A DNA stretch of 64,000 bases from Xanthobacteraceae bacterium (GCA_019745775.1 JAIESR010000040.1:46058-110057); one strand, 5' to 3'. Counted from the stretch's first letter, positions 1 through 7,517 are shown. Notes: generated by a model from the sequence alone, not told the origin. Numbers and translations are program-made.

Positions 1-771
1 CACGTTCCACATAAGGCGGTGCTCCGGGTTTTTCACGTAGTCGAGCAGCAGCGGCACTTCGGGCAGGTCGGCATGCTTGCGGCGGTCGACTTGCACGATG
101 AGATTGACCTGCCTGTCACGGATCCACTGGGAGCGATTTGCCTTCAGCGACGCCCATGAGCCCGATACGCCCTCGACCTCCCCGCGCTCCATTGCGAGCC
201 ACGCCGTGACGTTCGACTTGTAGCCGGAGACGATCTTGAATTTCGTTCCGACCGTGTTGTTCATCAGGAACGGATAGGTCTCGCTGTCGTTCGGCCCGCT
301 GCCGCCGAGCACCGCCGTTTCCGTGAGCACGTCCTCGAATTTCTTCACCTTGGCGGTGTGCCACATCGCGGTAATGCCGGTCTCCGAGTTGAAGCTGCCG
401 ATCCAGTTGAAATCGGTGGGCACGAACATCGCGCTCTTCTCACCGAAATAGGGATGGAACGGAATGCCGCGCTGATGCAGCAGCAGCACGGTTCCGTCCT
501 TGGGCGCGACATTGAACGTCCAGTTGGCGGCGGCCATACCACCGGCGCCCGGCATGTTCTGCACGATGATGGTCGGCTCGCCCGGAATGTGTCGCCGCAG
601 ATGGGAGGCGAAGGTGCGGGCATAGGCGTCGTAGCCGCCACCGGTGTCGGAACTCACGACGAAACGCAGCGTTTTGCCCTGGTAGAAGTCGGCGGCGGTC
701 GCCCCTCCAAACCCTGCCGGCCCGCAAAGCGCGGCAAGAGCCACCGTTATTGCTGCGATTTTTCTTGGCAT
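1..771 (-). CDS. TTT-type periplasmic solute receptor (TctC/Bug family), partial
   Basis: The frame starts at the ATG at 769-771 and is still open at base 1, so only the first ~257 residues are present; the family is usually ~320-340. Residues 1-27 form a signal peptide (hydrophobic IAAITVALAALCG, cleavage near ATAADF). The mature part begins YQGKTLRFVVSSDTGGG, and a VQNMPGAGG segment near residue 70 is the usual Bug-family turn. Such proteins bind organic acids or other small carboxylates in the periplasm and hand them to a TctAB permease. No permease gene is visible on this side, so the partner may lie outside the window. It is divergent from the MFS gene at 916. The ligand cannot be predicted. 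Confidence 0.85.
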   Translation of the reverse strand, partial: MPRKIAAITVALAALCGPAGFGGATAADFYQGKTLRFVVSSDTGGGYDAYARTFASHLRRHIPGEPTIIVQNMPGAGGMAAANWTFNVAPKDGTVLLLHQRGIPFHPYFGEKSAMFVPTDFNWIGSFNSETGITAMWHTAKVKKFEDVLTETAVLGGSGPNDSETYPFLMNNTVGTKFKIVSGYKSNVTAWLAMERGEVEGVSGSWASLKANRSQWIRDRQVNLIVQVDRRKHADLPEVPLLLDYVKNPEHRLMWNV

Positions 772-915
772 CGTCGGCCTCCGCGTCGGCGTCGAGTTGA
801 CAAGCGGCTTCGACGGTACGAAACCGACTATTGCAGCACAAGGTCAGTCGAATCCCGCCCGCCGGCCGTAAAGTCGCAGCCAAGGCCCTATCCGGATTAA
901 GCATCGGCAACCCTC

Positions 916-2214
916 ATGGAACAAGACGCGCGCGCCATCGCGGGACAGCCGATCGATCCCCAGACGCCGCTCTACAAGGTTCCCTCCTTCCGGCTGCTCT
1001 TTATTACTCGCGTCGCGTCGACCACCGCCTTCCAGATGGTGAGCGTCATCGTCGGCTGGCATGTCTACGAGCTGACCAACAGCGCGCTCCAGCTCGGCCT
1101 GATCGGCCTCGCGCAGTTCCTTCCGCAATTCCTGCTGATGCTGCCGGCCGGCCAGGTCGCCGACCGTCTCAACCGCCGCACGGTGCTGTGGTGGTGCTAT
1201 GGCCTCGCCTTCCTCACCATTGCGGGCCTGATGTGGGTCGCGTCGCAGGACCGTCCAACGCTCGCCTTCATCTATGCGCTGGTCGCGCTCAACATGGTGG
1301 CGCGCACCTTCGAGCAGCCGGTGATGCAGGCGCTGCTGCCGGTGATGGCGCCGCGCACGGTGCTCAACCGTGCGATAGCGGCGCATATCTCGGCACGGCA
1401 GGCCGCGGTGCTGATCGGGCCGATGCTGGGCGGCATCCTCTATTACTTCGGGCCGGCGTTCGACTATGGCGTCTGCGCCGGCCTGACGCTCGCGGCCGCG
1501 GTCTGCGCCTTCCTCCTGCCCAATCCCGGCAAGCCGGAAAAACGCATGGAGCTGAGCTGGGAGTCGGTCGCGGTCGGCTTCCGCTTTATCTGGAACACCA
1601 AGACCATTCTCGGCGCCATGCTGCTCGAGTTCATGGCCTCGTTGTTCGGCAGCGTACAGGCGCTGCTGCCGATTTACGCGCGCGACATCCTCGGTGTCGG
1701 TGCCTGGGGCGTGGGTCTCTTGCGCAGCGCGACCGCGCTCGGCGGTCTGCTCGCCGCCGCGGTGCTCACCCGCATGCCGATCAAGAGCGCGGGCGGCTTC
1801 TGGCTGTTCGCTTCGTTCGCGCTGCTCGCGGTCTCGACCATCGCGTTTGGATTCTCGACCAGCCTCGCGCTCTCGATCGTCGCGCTGATGGGCGTCGGCA
1901 TCGGCGATCTCGTCACGACCGTGATCCGGCAGACACTGATCCAGATGCAGACGCCGGACGAGATGCGCGGCCGCGTGTTCTCGGTGAACTCTCTATTCTA
2001 TGGCACCTCGGCGCAGATCGGGCAGTTCCGCGCCGGCATCACCGCGGAATGGTTCGGCGCGGTGACGGCGGTGGCGATCGGCGGTGCGGCGCTTGCCGGC
2101 GCGGTCGTGTTGTTTGCTTGGCTGTTCCCGGCGTTGCGCCGGGTCGACAACCCGGCGCTGGTGGGACAGGTCGATCCGATGGGGGATCAGCGGGTGGATG
2201 GAAAGCGTCGGTAG
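916..2214 (+). CDS. MFS transporter, EntS/MFS_3-like exporter
   Basis: A 432-residue polytopic membrane protein with about 12 hydrophobic segments. The segment near residues 80-95 (PAGQVADRLNRRTV) is the loop 2-3 signature of the major facilitator superfamily, and the overall pattern fits the MFS_3 / enterobactin-exporter-like branch found in rhizobia. It probably exports a small molecule with proton antiport; the substrate is unknown. The ATG at 916 has no strong Shine-Dalgarno sequence. It is transcribed away from the TTT receptor on its left, with about 145 bases between the two starts, so promoters for both should lie there. Confidence 0.8.
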   Translation: MEQDARAIAGQPIDPQTPLYKVPSFRLLFITRVASTTAFQMVSVIVGWHVYELTNSALQLGLIGLAQFLPQFLLMLPAGQVADRLNRRTVLWWCYGLAFLTIAGLMWVASQDRPTLAFIYALVALNMVARTFEQPVMQALLPVMAPRTVLNRAIAAHISARQAAVLIGPMLGGILYYFGPAFDYGVCAGLTLAAAVCAFLLPNPGKPEKRMELSWESVAVGFRFIWNTKTILGAMLLEFMASLFGSVQALLPIYARDILGVGAWGVGLLRSATALGGLLAAAVLTRMPIKSAGGFWLFASFALLAVSTIAFGFSTSLALSIVALMGVGIGDLVTTVIRQTLIQMQTPDEMRGRVFSVNSLFYGTSAQIGQFRAGITAEWFGAVTAVAIGGAALAGAVVLFAWLFPALRRVDNPALVGQVDPMGDQRVDGKRR

Positions 2215-2348
2215 CAACCGATTTCGTCGACACAAAAGGGGGATTATCGGACGAGAAAGGAGGGAAATATCTCAAACACTGTTCGATCAACAGCGGTCGT
2301 TTACGAGCACGTCTGGTCCGAACGACGCGCGAGTATCCGATGATCAGT

Positions 2349-2623
2349 GCGCCTGCATGCGCACCGATATCAGTGACTGGCGCGGCGTCTGGTACGCCGC
2401 GCCGCAATCAAGGGTGAAAAGCGTGTACGGCGAGGTTTCAGTTCGGGGAGCCTGAGCTAGATACTACGTCGCGATCCGGCCGCGCGATCACCGATATCGG
2501 CGATAAGGAACGGCGCATGATGCGCTGCGTCGCGATCAAGGGCGAGAAGCTGGTGCAACGGGATTTAGTTTGAGGAGGACGAGGCTGAGCTAGGCGCTGC
2601 GTCGCGGTCCGGCCGCGCGATCA
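2349..2623. repeat. Diverged tandem duplication, period about 130 bp
   Basis: Bases 2450-2490 and 2583-2623 match at 35 of 41 positions, starting with CTGAGCTAG and ending GGCCGCGCGATCA. A second pair, near 2404 (GCAATCAAGGGTGAAAAGC) and 2532 (GCGATCAAGGGCGAGAAGC), matches 16 of 19 at nearly the same spacing. ACCGATATC also recurs. The stretch 2215-2564 is therefore mostly an old tandem duplication reaching into the 3' end of the membrane-protein gene on the minus strand. A plus-strand open stretch ending at 2572 (GDKERRMMRCVAIKGEKLV) may be a coding relic; no intact gene is seen. Confidence 0.6.
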
Positions 2624-2993
2624 GCCAGAGCAGCAATCCAACCGCCGCTCCGGCCGGTCCCGCAATAGGCAGCCAAGGAAGACCGACAAGCCACGAACTG
2701 GCCAGATACATCATGGCAAGCCCCGCAACGAAGCCTACCACGGGAGCCACCCAGAAGTGGATTAGCTTGTACGCGCGCAGCAACAGGTAGAGCGGCAAGC
2801 CGAACAGAAGGATTCCGAAGTAGCTTATCATCAGGCTATACAAGGCAATCGCGGCGATGAGGCTCGCCGGTGCTCCACCAAATGCCAAAGTTGCGCTCAC
2901 GATGACGGGGACAGCCCAAGGTGAAATTCTAAAGGCCATCCAAACCCGTACGTCATCCCACCATGCCGCCAACTCGTTAGAACAACGATTCAT
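2565..2993 (-). CDS. Small hypothetical inner-membrane protein
   Basis: A 142-residue protein with about four hydrophobic segments: roughly residues 26-46, 48-72, 80-102 and 106-126. The tail is short and serine-rich (SSASSSSN). I do not recognise a family. Its last ~14 codons lie inside the tandem repeat described at 2349-2623, so the present C-terminus may have been changed by that duplication. The neighbours to the right are accessory small genes and remnants, and nothing in the context says what it does. Membrane location is inferred from hydrophobicity only. Confidence 0.55.
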   Translation of the reverse strand: MNRCSNELAAWWDDVRVWMAFRISPWAVPVIVSATLAFGGAPASLIAAIALYSLMISYFGILLFGLPLYLLLRAYKLIHFWVAPVVGFVAGLAMMYLASSWLVGLPWLPIAGPAGAAVGLLLWLIARPDRDAAPSSASSSSN

Positions 2994-3223
2994 CGGCGTT
3001 GACCTTTCCTCCGCAATCCACGGAGCAAGGTACGCCTCGCCTCACTGCCCGCCAAGCGCCTCGGCGTTCTACGGCGCTGCCGCCTGATGAGTTGCTCGAT
3101 AATTGCCCGGGATTGCGCGTTCCACACGTTGCTAATTCGGTCCGGCAGGCCAAACGCAGCGGCCCGCCCGTCTGGAGCCTGCCACTCGGAAGCGCGAACG
3201 AAAGTCGATTGGGCTGATCCGTT

Positions 3224-3414
3224 TTACGCTGCGCGCCGGGCGCGCGCTTCGCCTCCCACCGTCCTCTGCAGCCAAATGACGAACTCAGGATCGTCCCGGA
3301 TGATCTGCGCGAGATAAGTGGCGAAGACCGAAATGATGTGCTCTTCGCCCTGCTTCCCCTAGACGGTCGCGACCGAGAAGATCGCCTGCAGAAGTTTCTC
3401 GGTGACCAGCGCGT
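3224..3414 (-). pseudogene. Dead copy of the HExxH small protein gene
   Basis: Read on the minus strand, this stretch aligns with the gene at 4934-5206: EKLLQAIFSVATV, stop, GKQGEEHIISVFATYLAQII, then RDDPEFVIWLQRTVGG. It has an in-frame TAG where the other copy has Q, and the HELLH zinc motif has become EKLLQ, so both the frame and the metal site are lost. The match continues beyond the stop codon of the intact copy. It abuts the end of the small gene at 3415-3765 with no gap, so a rearrangement joined the two. The base-level match to the intact copy is obvious over about 180 bases. Confidence 0.75.
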
Positions 3415-3765
3415 CTATGGGTAGCGCCAGTGGCTACAAAACGTCTTATCATCACCGACAAGGAGATCGCGAATGCCATTCGGTACCGGAAAACCGCAAC
3501 CCCTTCCGGCCTTAAGCCACTGTAAATTTCCGGACTGATGGTGATCACTCGTGTAGACTTGCGATCCGATTGCCTTCATCGCCAATTCGATTGCTTGCAC
3601 GGCATCCACGCCCCCAACGTCCATCCGGCGTGTTCCGTCGGGCCAATCGATTTCAAGACGGCATGACCAGTCAATCTCTTCCGAAACCGGAGCAAAAATG
3701 CGGATCGGAATTTCGATATCGCCCTTTGGGTGGCGCAGGGTCAGAACACGTGTTGCGATAATCAT
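3415..3765 (-). CDS. Small uncharacterised protein, copy A (DUF6968-like)
   Basis: A 116-residue protein beginning MIIATRVLTLRHPKGDIEI, about 65% identical by eye to the protein at 4049-4381. Shared blocks include the start MIIATRVL, IRIFAP, EIDW, DAxQAxELAMK, YTSD and GFPVPNGIRDLLVGDDK. I believe this is the family called DUF6968, from memory only. In this copy the last nine residues after DDK (TFCSHWRYP) come from the junction with the dead HExxH gene, whereas copy B ends KYL. It lies 9 bases after a small gene whose tail also has a partner upstream of copy B, so the pair was duplicated as a unit. Function unknown; an immunity role is one guess. Confidence 0.65.
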   Translation of the reverse strand: MIIATRVLTLRHPKGDIEIPIRIFAPVSEEIDWSCRLEIDWPDGTRRMDVGGVDAVQAIELAMKAIGSQVYTSDHHQSGNLQWLKAGRGCGFPVPNGIRDLLVGDDKTFCSHWRYP

Positions 3766-3774
3766 GCCGATGCC

Positions 3775-3951
3775 TCAATAGCTAAGTGGCGGAATCGGGC
3801 GGCCCGCAAGACAATTGCCGTAACGCTGCATGGCCTGCGAACGATAAACCTCCCGTCGCCATACGGGCCTGACTGACTTGCAGCGCAGCAAAGCCCGTGC
3901 TGATCCAGGTTGATCGAGGTATGTCACGCGCCGGTCCCTGCCCTTCACCAC
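3775..3951 (-). CDS. Small peptide gene (58 codons) with paralogous tail to 4393-4809
   Basis: A minus-strand frame that opens with GTG at 3951, directly after an in-frame TAG. Its tail reads VYRSQAMQRYGNCLAGRPIPPLSY and matches the tail of the broken gene at 4393-4809 (VCRSQAAERYAACLRGKPLPPLNY): the RSQA, RY, C and PPL-Y positions are conserved, as is a Cys further upstream (LLRCKS against ILHCNS). It ends 9 bases before copy A of the DUF6968-like gene. The larger N-terminal part present in the other copy is missing, so this may be a truncated relic and not a working gene. Not recognised as a named family. Confidence 0.45.
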   Translation of the reverse strand: MVKGRDRRVTYLDQPGSARALLRCKSVRPVWRREVYRSQAMQRYGNCLAGRPIPPLSY

Positions 3952-4048
3952 CTAGATAGCCTGGCTGAGTAGGTTGATCTGGTCAGTGGAAGGAGGCTCC
4001 TGCCGACTAGATTTGCTTCAAAAGTCGCCAACTCCCGCTACTACCAGA

Positions 4049-4381
4049 TCACAGATACTTCTTGTCGTCGCCAACAAGCAAATCGCGAATGCCGTTCGGG
4101 ACTGGAAAGCCATATCCTTGACCCAGCTCAAACCACTCCAGCTTTCCGGCTTCGTGGTAGTCGCTCGTGTAAATCTGCGCGCCAATTAGCTTCATCGCAA
4201 GTTCAAGAGCCTGAATTGCATCTATGCCGACAGCAATCCTGGTTAGCTTCTCATCGGGCCAATCGATATCAAACTGGCAGCCCCAATCTATCTCCAGCTT
4301 CTCCGGCGCGAAAATTCGAATGAGGATCTCAATATCCCCACGAGGATCTTTCAGTTTGAGAACACGTGTCGCAATAATCAT
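4049..4381 (-). CDS. Small uncharacterised protein, copy B (DUF6968-like)
   Basis: A 110-residue protein; the ATG at 4379-4381 is chosen because the protein then starts MIIATRVL exactly like copy A. Blocks shared with copy A cover the whole length, ending GFPVPNGIRDLLVGDDK. It has an alternation of short hydrophobic and acidic stretches (GDIEI, EIDWGCQFDIDW) suggesting a small alpha/beta fold, with no signal peptide or membrane segment. It lies 11 bases after the amber-interrupted gene at 4393-4809, as copy A follows its small partner. That constant order suggests the two products work together. The stop here looks native (DDKKYL). Confidence 0.7.
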   Translation of the reverse strand: MIIATRVLKLKDPRGDIEILIRIFAPEKLEIDWGCQFDIDWPDEKLTRIAVGIDAIQALELAMKLIGAQIYTSDYHEAGKLEWFELGQGYGFPVPNGIRDLLVGDDKKYL

Positions 4382-4392
4382 GTTAAGTCCCC

Positions 4393-4809
4393 TCAATAGT
4401 TTAGAGGTGGCAGCGGCTTTCCTCGCAAGCAAGCGGCATACCTTTCCGCAGCCTGCGACCGACACACAATCTTCGAGCGTGAAGACCTAAGCGAATTGCA
4501 ATGCAAGATATCGATTGCATATAGCGCCGTACAAAACGCCTCAGACATACCGCGACGACGCGCTGCAGCGAATGTCAACAGCGGCTTCTGTTCATACCTT
4601 TCGCTCCCCGGCCCGCTTGTCCACTACCCGCCATCCGGATTGCCAGATGGCACCCGCGGCTGGTTGGGATCGAACCTACGCCCGTTCGTACCACTACGCC
4701 TGCCAGCGAGCAATTCGGCCACGGACCAGTCGTCATAATTTGGGGTAACTGATTCTGCTCTAGATTGTGCGCGACTGAGCAAGGGGAACGTTGGAAGCCA
4801 ATTTTTCAT
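4393..4809 (-). pseudogene. PDGGQWT-motif protein gene interrupted by one amber codon
   Basis: One continuous minus-strand frame of 139 codons from the ATG at 4809 to the stop at 4393, broken only by a TAG at 4624-4626. The text around it reads FDPNQPRVPSGNPDGG, stop, WTSG. From memory, many rhizobial phage-like or toxin-like proteins carry NQPRVPAGNPDGGQWT here, so a single CAG to TAG change explains the stop. Downstream the frame stays open to a Cys-containing tail (CRSQAAERYAACLRGKPLPPLNY) that has a homologue at 3775-3951. Either the gene is recently dead, or the amber is read through. The next gene is copy B of the DUF6968-like family. Confidence 0.7.
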
Positions 4810-4933
4810 CGGTGCAATCCTTTTCTAGGCAGTTTTGCGATTCGTGAGCGCGAGAAACGAAGAGGCGAAGAATGAAGCGCGGACGAAGGGTCGATTGGGC
4901 GGATTTATTCCGCGCCGCACGCCGGCGCGCGCT

Positions 4934-5206
4934 TCACCGCCCCACCGTCCTCTGCAGCCAGATGACGAATTCTGGATTGTCGCGGATGATCTGCGCGAGA
5001 TAGGTGGCGACGACCGACACGATGTGCTCTTCGCCCTGCTTCACCTGCACCGTCGCCACTGCAAAGATCGCGTGCAGGAGCTCATGCAGGACGGTTTCGG
5101 CCGCCATCGAACCGGAGGTGTATTCCGGCTGAAGCTGGATTTGCTGCTCGGCGGGGACGAAGGTGCCGTAGTTCAAGGATGTTCTGTTCAACGCGCTCGA
5201 CGGCAA
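4934..5206 (-). CDS. Small HExxH metallopeptidase-like protein, 5' truncated
   Basis: A 90-residue protein with a zinc-binding HELLH motif (about residues 41-45) in MAAETVLHELLHAIF, followed by GEEHIVSVVATYLAQII, where the downstream Glu could complete the metal site. Small phage-associated proteins of this kind usually carry about 40 more residues before the helix with the motif. Here the first ~11 residues (MPSSALNRTSL) are read from the opposite strand of an unrelated plus-strand coding fragment (5172-5303), so the original 5' end has been lost by rearrangement. Expression is doubtful. A dead relative lies at 3224-3414. Confidence 0.5.
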   Translation of the reverse strand: MPSSALNRTSLNYGTFVPAEQQIQLQPEYTSGSMAAETVLHELLHAIFAVATVQVKQGEEHIVSVVATYLAQIIRDNPEFVIWLQRTVGR

Positions 5207-5303
5207 CGCTCTCTACGAAATCGAGCGGGCGTCGCAGCAGCTACGCGACGACAATGCGGAGCGCGCCTATTATGCGCGCCATAATCCCACAATTACCGAA
5301 TGA
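5172..5303 (+). pseudogene. Orphan C-terminal coding fragment
   Basis: A 43-codon plus-strand stretch from just after a TAG at 5169 to a TGA at 5301, with no start codon near its beginning. The translation (ALDGNALYEIERASQQLRDD, then NAERAYYARHNPTITE) has the composition of a genuine amphipathic helical protein end. It overlaps, antisense, the 5' end of the HExxH gene, and marks a recombination junction near 5170. The parent gene is not recognised. Confidence 0.4.
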
Positions 5304-5388
5304 TTTGGGCGTCTCAAGCAGCAAGGCTGCTTCCTAGGCTGGCCGCCAGCAGAGGTCGGCAGCAACCGCGGTGGCGCAACCGACCAAG

Positions 5389-5416
5389 AAAAAGCCCCGG
5401 CAATGCCGCGGCTTTC
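5389..5416 (-). terminator. Rho-independent terminator (minus strand)
   Basis: An inverted repeat AAAGCC-C-CGGC-AAT-GCCG-C-GGCTTT. On the minus strand it is followed by a T-rich run, about 30 bases beyond the stop of the gene at 5449-5706, so it should end that gene's transcript. Confidence 0.65.
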
Positions 5417-5448
5417 TCTCAGTCCCTCATTCAGCGCAGACGCTTCGC

Positions 5449-5706
5449 TCAACCGGCGAGCTTTAGCCGCTCGACCTTAGGCTCGAAGCGCGAGCGGAAG
5501 ATCGCGGCGTCGAGCGGATCTGCGAAGCAGTAGCGGACAAAGGCCGCATATTCGTCTTCGACATACATGTCGAACTTGCCGACATAGTTCATCAGGAAAT
5601 TCATGATCCCGCTGTCGTCCGCAAGCTGGCGGCGCGGGAGCACTACTTGGTATGGGCATTCTTCATCAAGCTTGCGCAGCCAAGCGTTCCGTTGGTCTGG
5701 GTCCAT
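5449..5706 (-). CDS. Small hypothetical protein, 85 residues
   Basis: A soluble, acidic 85-residue protein (MDPDQRNAWLRKLDEECPY at the start, then a central MNFLMNYVGKFDMYVEDEY). No signal peptide, membrane segment or motif that I recognise. The frame is supported by its own terminator just downstream at 5389-5416. It is the last intact gene of the accessory patch before the tRNA-Lys gene, and the patch suggests a mobile or phage origin. Function unknown. Confidence 0.55.
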   Translation of the reverse strand: MDPDQRNAWLRKLDEECPYQVVLPRRQLADDSGIMNFLMNYVGKFDMYVEDEYAAFVRYCFADPLDAAIFRSRFEPKVERLKLAG

Positions 5707-5878
5707 ATACCTTCTCCCTTGACTCAGACGGCCTATTGTTCCCTTTTTGTTCTAAATTGTCAATTGGATTGGTCGGCCATTCGACCCTCGCTCGCAAAAA
5801 ACCGGAAAAATTGCAGGTCCGGAACCCCTATGTGTCCGGCCTGGACACGGCCTGGACACGCGCGGGACAGGTAAGGAC

Positions 5879-5954
<76 letters not shown>

Positions 5955-6458
5955 TAACCGGTCAGAGAAGGTCAGGCACTTCCACCAATCCGGAAACGCC
6001 GCGGCGGGCGCACCAGGACAACAATGCCGCCAATCAGGCGGCAATCTGAGGGTGGATATAGCGGCCGGGAGGGGCAGCGGCAAGGATTAGTCGGCGGGCT
6101 TCCCCACCCCAAGGGGGGTGAACGTCGACGCTAAGCCGCGTCGCCGAGCGTCTCGACCCTCGATGCAACCGATCGCCGATCTGGCAGCGAAGGCACGCTC
6201 GCGGCCATGCAGGACCTCGCCTCCTCCACCGTCTCGGCCCCCACGCACCATTTCTCCGTCCGCGTCTCTACGCCGGATTTCCTGGGCATGAACAAACCAG
6301 AAACAAAACCATATTCGGAACGTGGGAATGCCGCTGTCGTTACCCCTCGACTCCAGTTAGATGTTGCTGTCTGTCTCCAATAGACTCGGTTGCCTGGGGT
6401 CTATCGCCATCTCGGCCGTCGGCACGGCGGTATTGCTGAAGGTGCTCGAGGTCATCTG
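5955..6458. other. Intergenic region with no firm gene
   Basis: About 500 bases with no convincing gene. A GC hairpin CCCACCCC-AA-GGGGGGTG lies near 6104-6120. A 52-codon minus-strand frame (ATG at 6289 to TAG at 6131) includes TEKWCVGAETVEEARS and could be a small protein or a relic, but it has no ribosome binding site. The promoter of the tRNA-Lys gene should lie just after 5954. Confidence 0.3.
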
Positions 6459-6683
6459 ATGAAGGGCAAGCGCGTCCAATTCGACGATGAGACATGGCAG
6501 GCGCTCGACCTTCTTGGTCGGGACCAGATGAGGGATTTCCAGGATCTCGCCGATGAAGCCTTCCGCGATCTGTTGCGAAAGCACGGGCAGCCGACCGATC
6601 TGAAAGAGGCGCTTCGCCGCAGCGCTGGTATGTCAGCGACGGTCCATCAACTCAAGCCCGGGAAGCCAAGGAAGCAACGATAG
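6459..6683 (+). CDS. Ribbon-helix-helix domain protein
   Basis: A 74-residue protein starting MKGKRVQFDDETWQALDLL, the form of a short beta strand followed by two helices as in CopG/Arc-type ribbon-helix-helix proteins. The start at 6459 is preferred over upstream starts because a CGAGG sequence lies 8 bases before it and because the strand comes first as in the family. Small proteins of this type are common singletons in Bradyrhizobium relatives and may bind DNA as dimers. There is no adjacent toxin gene, so an antitoxin role is not supported. The hairpin at 6776-6821 follows. Confidence 0.65.
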   Translation: MKGKRVQFDDETWQALDLLGRDQMRDFQDLADEAFRDLLRKHGQPTDLKEALRRSAGMSATVHQLKPGKPRKQR

Positions 6684-6775
6684 TTCAGGCGCGCCCAAGA
6701 CCTCAGTACTGGATGTAAGGCGGCGTGCTCGGACGTATCGTGACGACGTCACAGCCTCCAAGGAAGTGACCCCAT

Positions 6776-6821
6776 CCGGAGGAGTCTGCCGCTGTCTAAA
6801 GCTGCGGCAGACTCCTTCCGG
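6776..6821. terminator. Strong hairpin between converging genes
   Basis: A 12-base perfect stem GGAGTCTGCCGC / GCGGCAGACTCC around an 11-base loop, extended by CCGGA / TCCGG-like flanks. It lies between the RHH gene (plus) and the zinc-ribbon gene (minus), so it can stop transcription from both sides. There is no clear T-run, so factor-independent activity is uncertain. Confidence 0.5.
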
Positions 6822-6845
6822 TGTTGGACGGTAAGGGCTGTTGAA

Positions 6846-7016
6846 TCAGGCGCCGCGCGCCGGGCGCTCTTGCGATCCCGCCGGCGGTGGGGTGAAGTCG
6901 GCGACCGTTTCGCCCGCATCGGCGCAAAACTCGTTGCAATACAAGCGGCCGTCGCTGGCCTTCCATTGATTCCAGGGCGTCAGCGGATTTTTGCAGAAAG
7001 GACAGAAATCGCGCAT
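6846..7016 (-). CDS. Small zinc-ribbon protein, 56 residues
   Basis: Starts at the ATG at 7014-7016 with AAGGAG about 7 bases upstream, one of the best ribosome binding sites in the region. The protein begins MRDFCPFCKNPLTPW and has CNEFC at residues 27-31, so Cys 5, 8, 27 and 31 form a CxxC-x18-CxxxC zinc site. The tail is proline-rich (TPPPAG). It resembles short treble-clef or FCS-like fingers, and its partner is unknown. The gene converges on the RHH gene. Confidence 0.6.
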   Translation of the reverse strand: MRDFCPFCKNPLTPWNQWKASDGRLYCNEFCADAGETVADFTPPPAGSQERPARGA

Positions 7017-7138
7017 GTCTCAACTCCTTGCGGATCGGGAACGCGCAGCGCAGCATTCAGTTCCCGTAACCGAGGATTGGCAATGCGGAACTATCGCCTT
7101 GAACGAGTGATTGGTGGCTGTGGCCTGACCCCCGACAG

Positions 7139-7459
7139 ATGAGCTCGATGTCTCAACCGTTACTCGTATCAATTCCCCACCGTCTTGGTCGCGAGGAAGC
7201 CACGCGACGACTCAAACACGGGCTGCGCCACGCGCGCACCAGCTACGCTCAGTGGCTGACACTTGAGGACGAATCCTGGAACGGTGACACCGTGAAGTTC
7301 CGAGCGCGGGCGCTCGGTCAAGTCGCTGCCGGGAGAGTCGACGTTTTTGACGACCATGTGCAGTTGGAGGTGACCCTTCCTTGGCTATTGGCCAAATTCG
7401 CCGAAAAGCTTGTTCCCACTATCCGCAAGGAAGGAACGCTGATGCTGGAGAAAAAGTGA
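7139..7459 (+). CDS. Polyhydroxyalkanoate-system (PHA_gran_rgn) family protein
   Basis: A 106-residue protein with the family's opening VSIPHRLGREEATRRLKHGL, then a short beta-rich domain (VKFRARALGQVAAGRVDV) and ending in a Lys-rich tail. This matches the putative polyhydroxyalkanoic acid system protein family, small proteins associated with PHA granules or their regulation. The actual biochemical role of the family is not established. Two ATGs lie close together (7139 and 7148) and either could be used. No pha genes are seen next to it. Confidence 0.75.
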   Translation: MSSMSQPLLVSIPHRLGREEATRRLKHGLRHARTSYAQWLTLEDESWNGDTVKFRARALGQVAAGRVDVFDDHVQLEVTLPWLLAKFAEKLVPTIRKEGTLMLEKK

Positions 7460-7517
7460 CGGCCCACGATCGCCGGCCCTCTGTGTTGCGATACTTGCGG
7501 GCCCTCAGAAAGGGAAA

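Noticed and set aside
5833..5876. GGCCTGGACAC repeated in the space 3' of tRNA-Lys
   Set aside because: Two to three short units only; too little to call a tandem repeat or an attachment site.
6133..6289. 52-codon minus-strand frame containing TEKWCVGAETVEEARS
   Set aside because: No ribosome binding site and no recognised family; kept only as a note in the intergenic entry.
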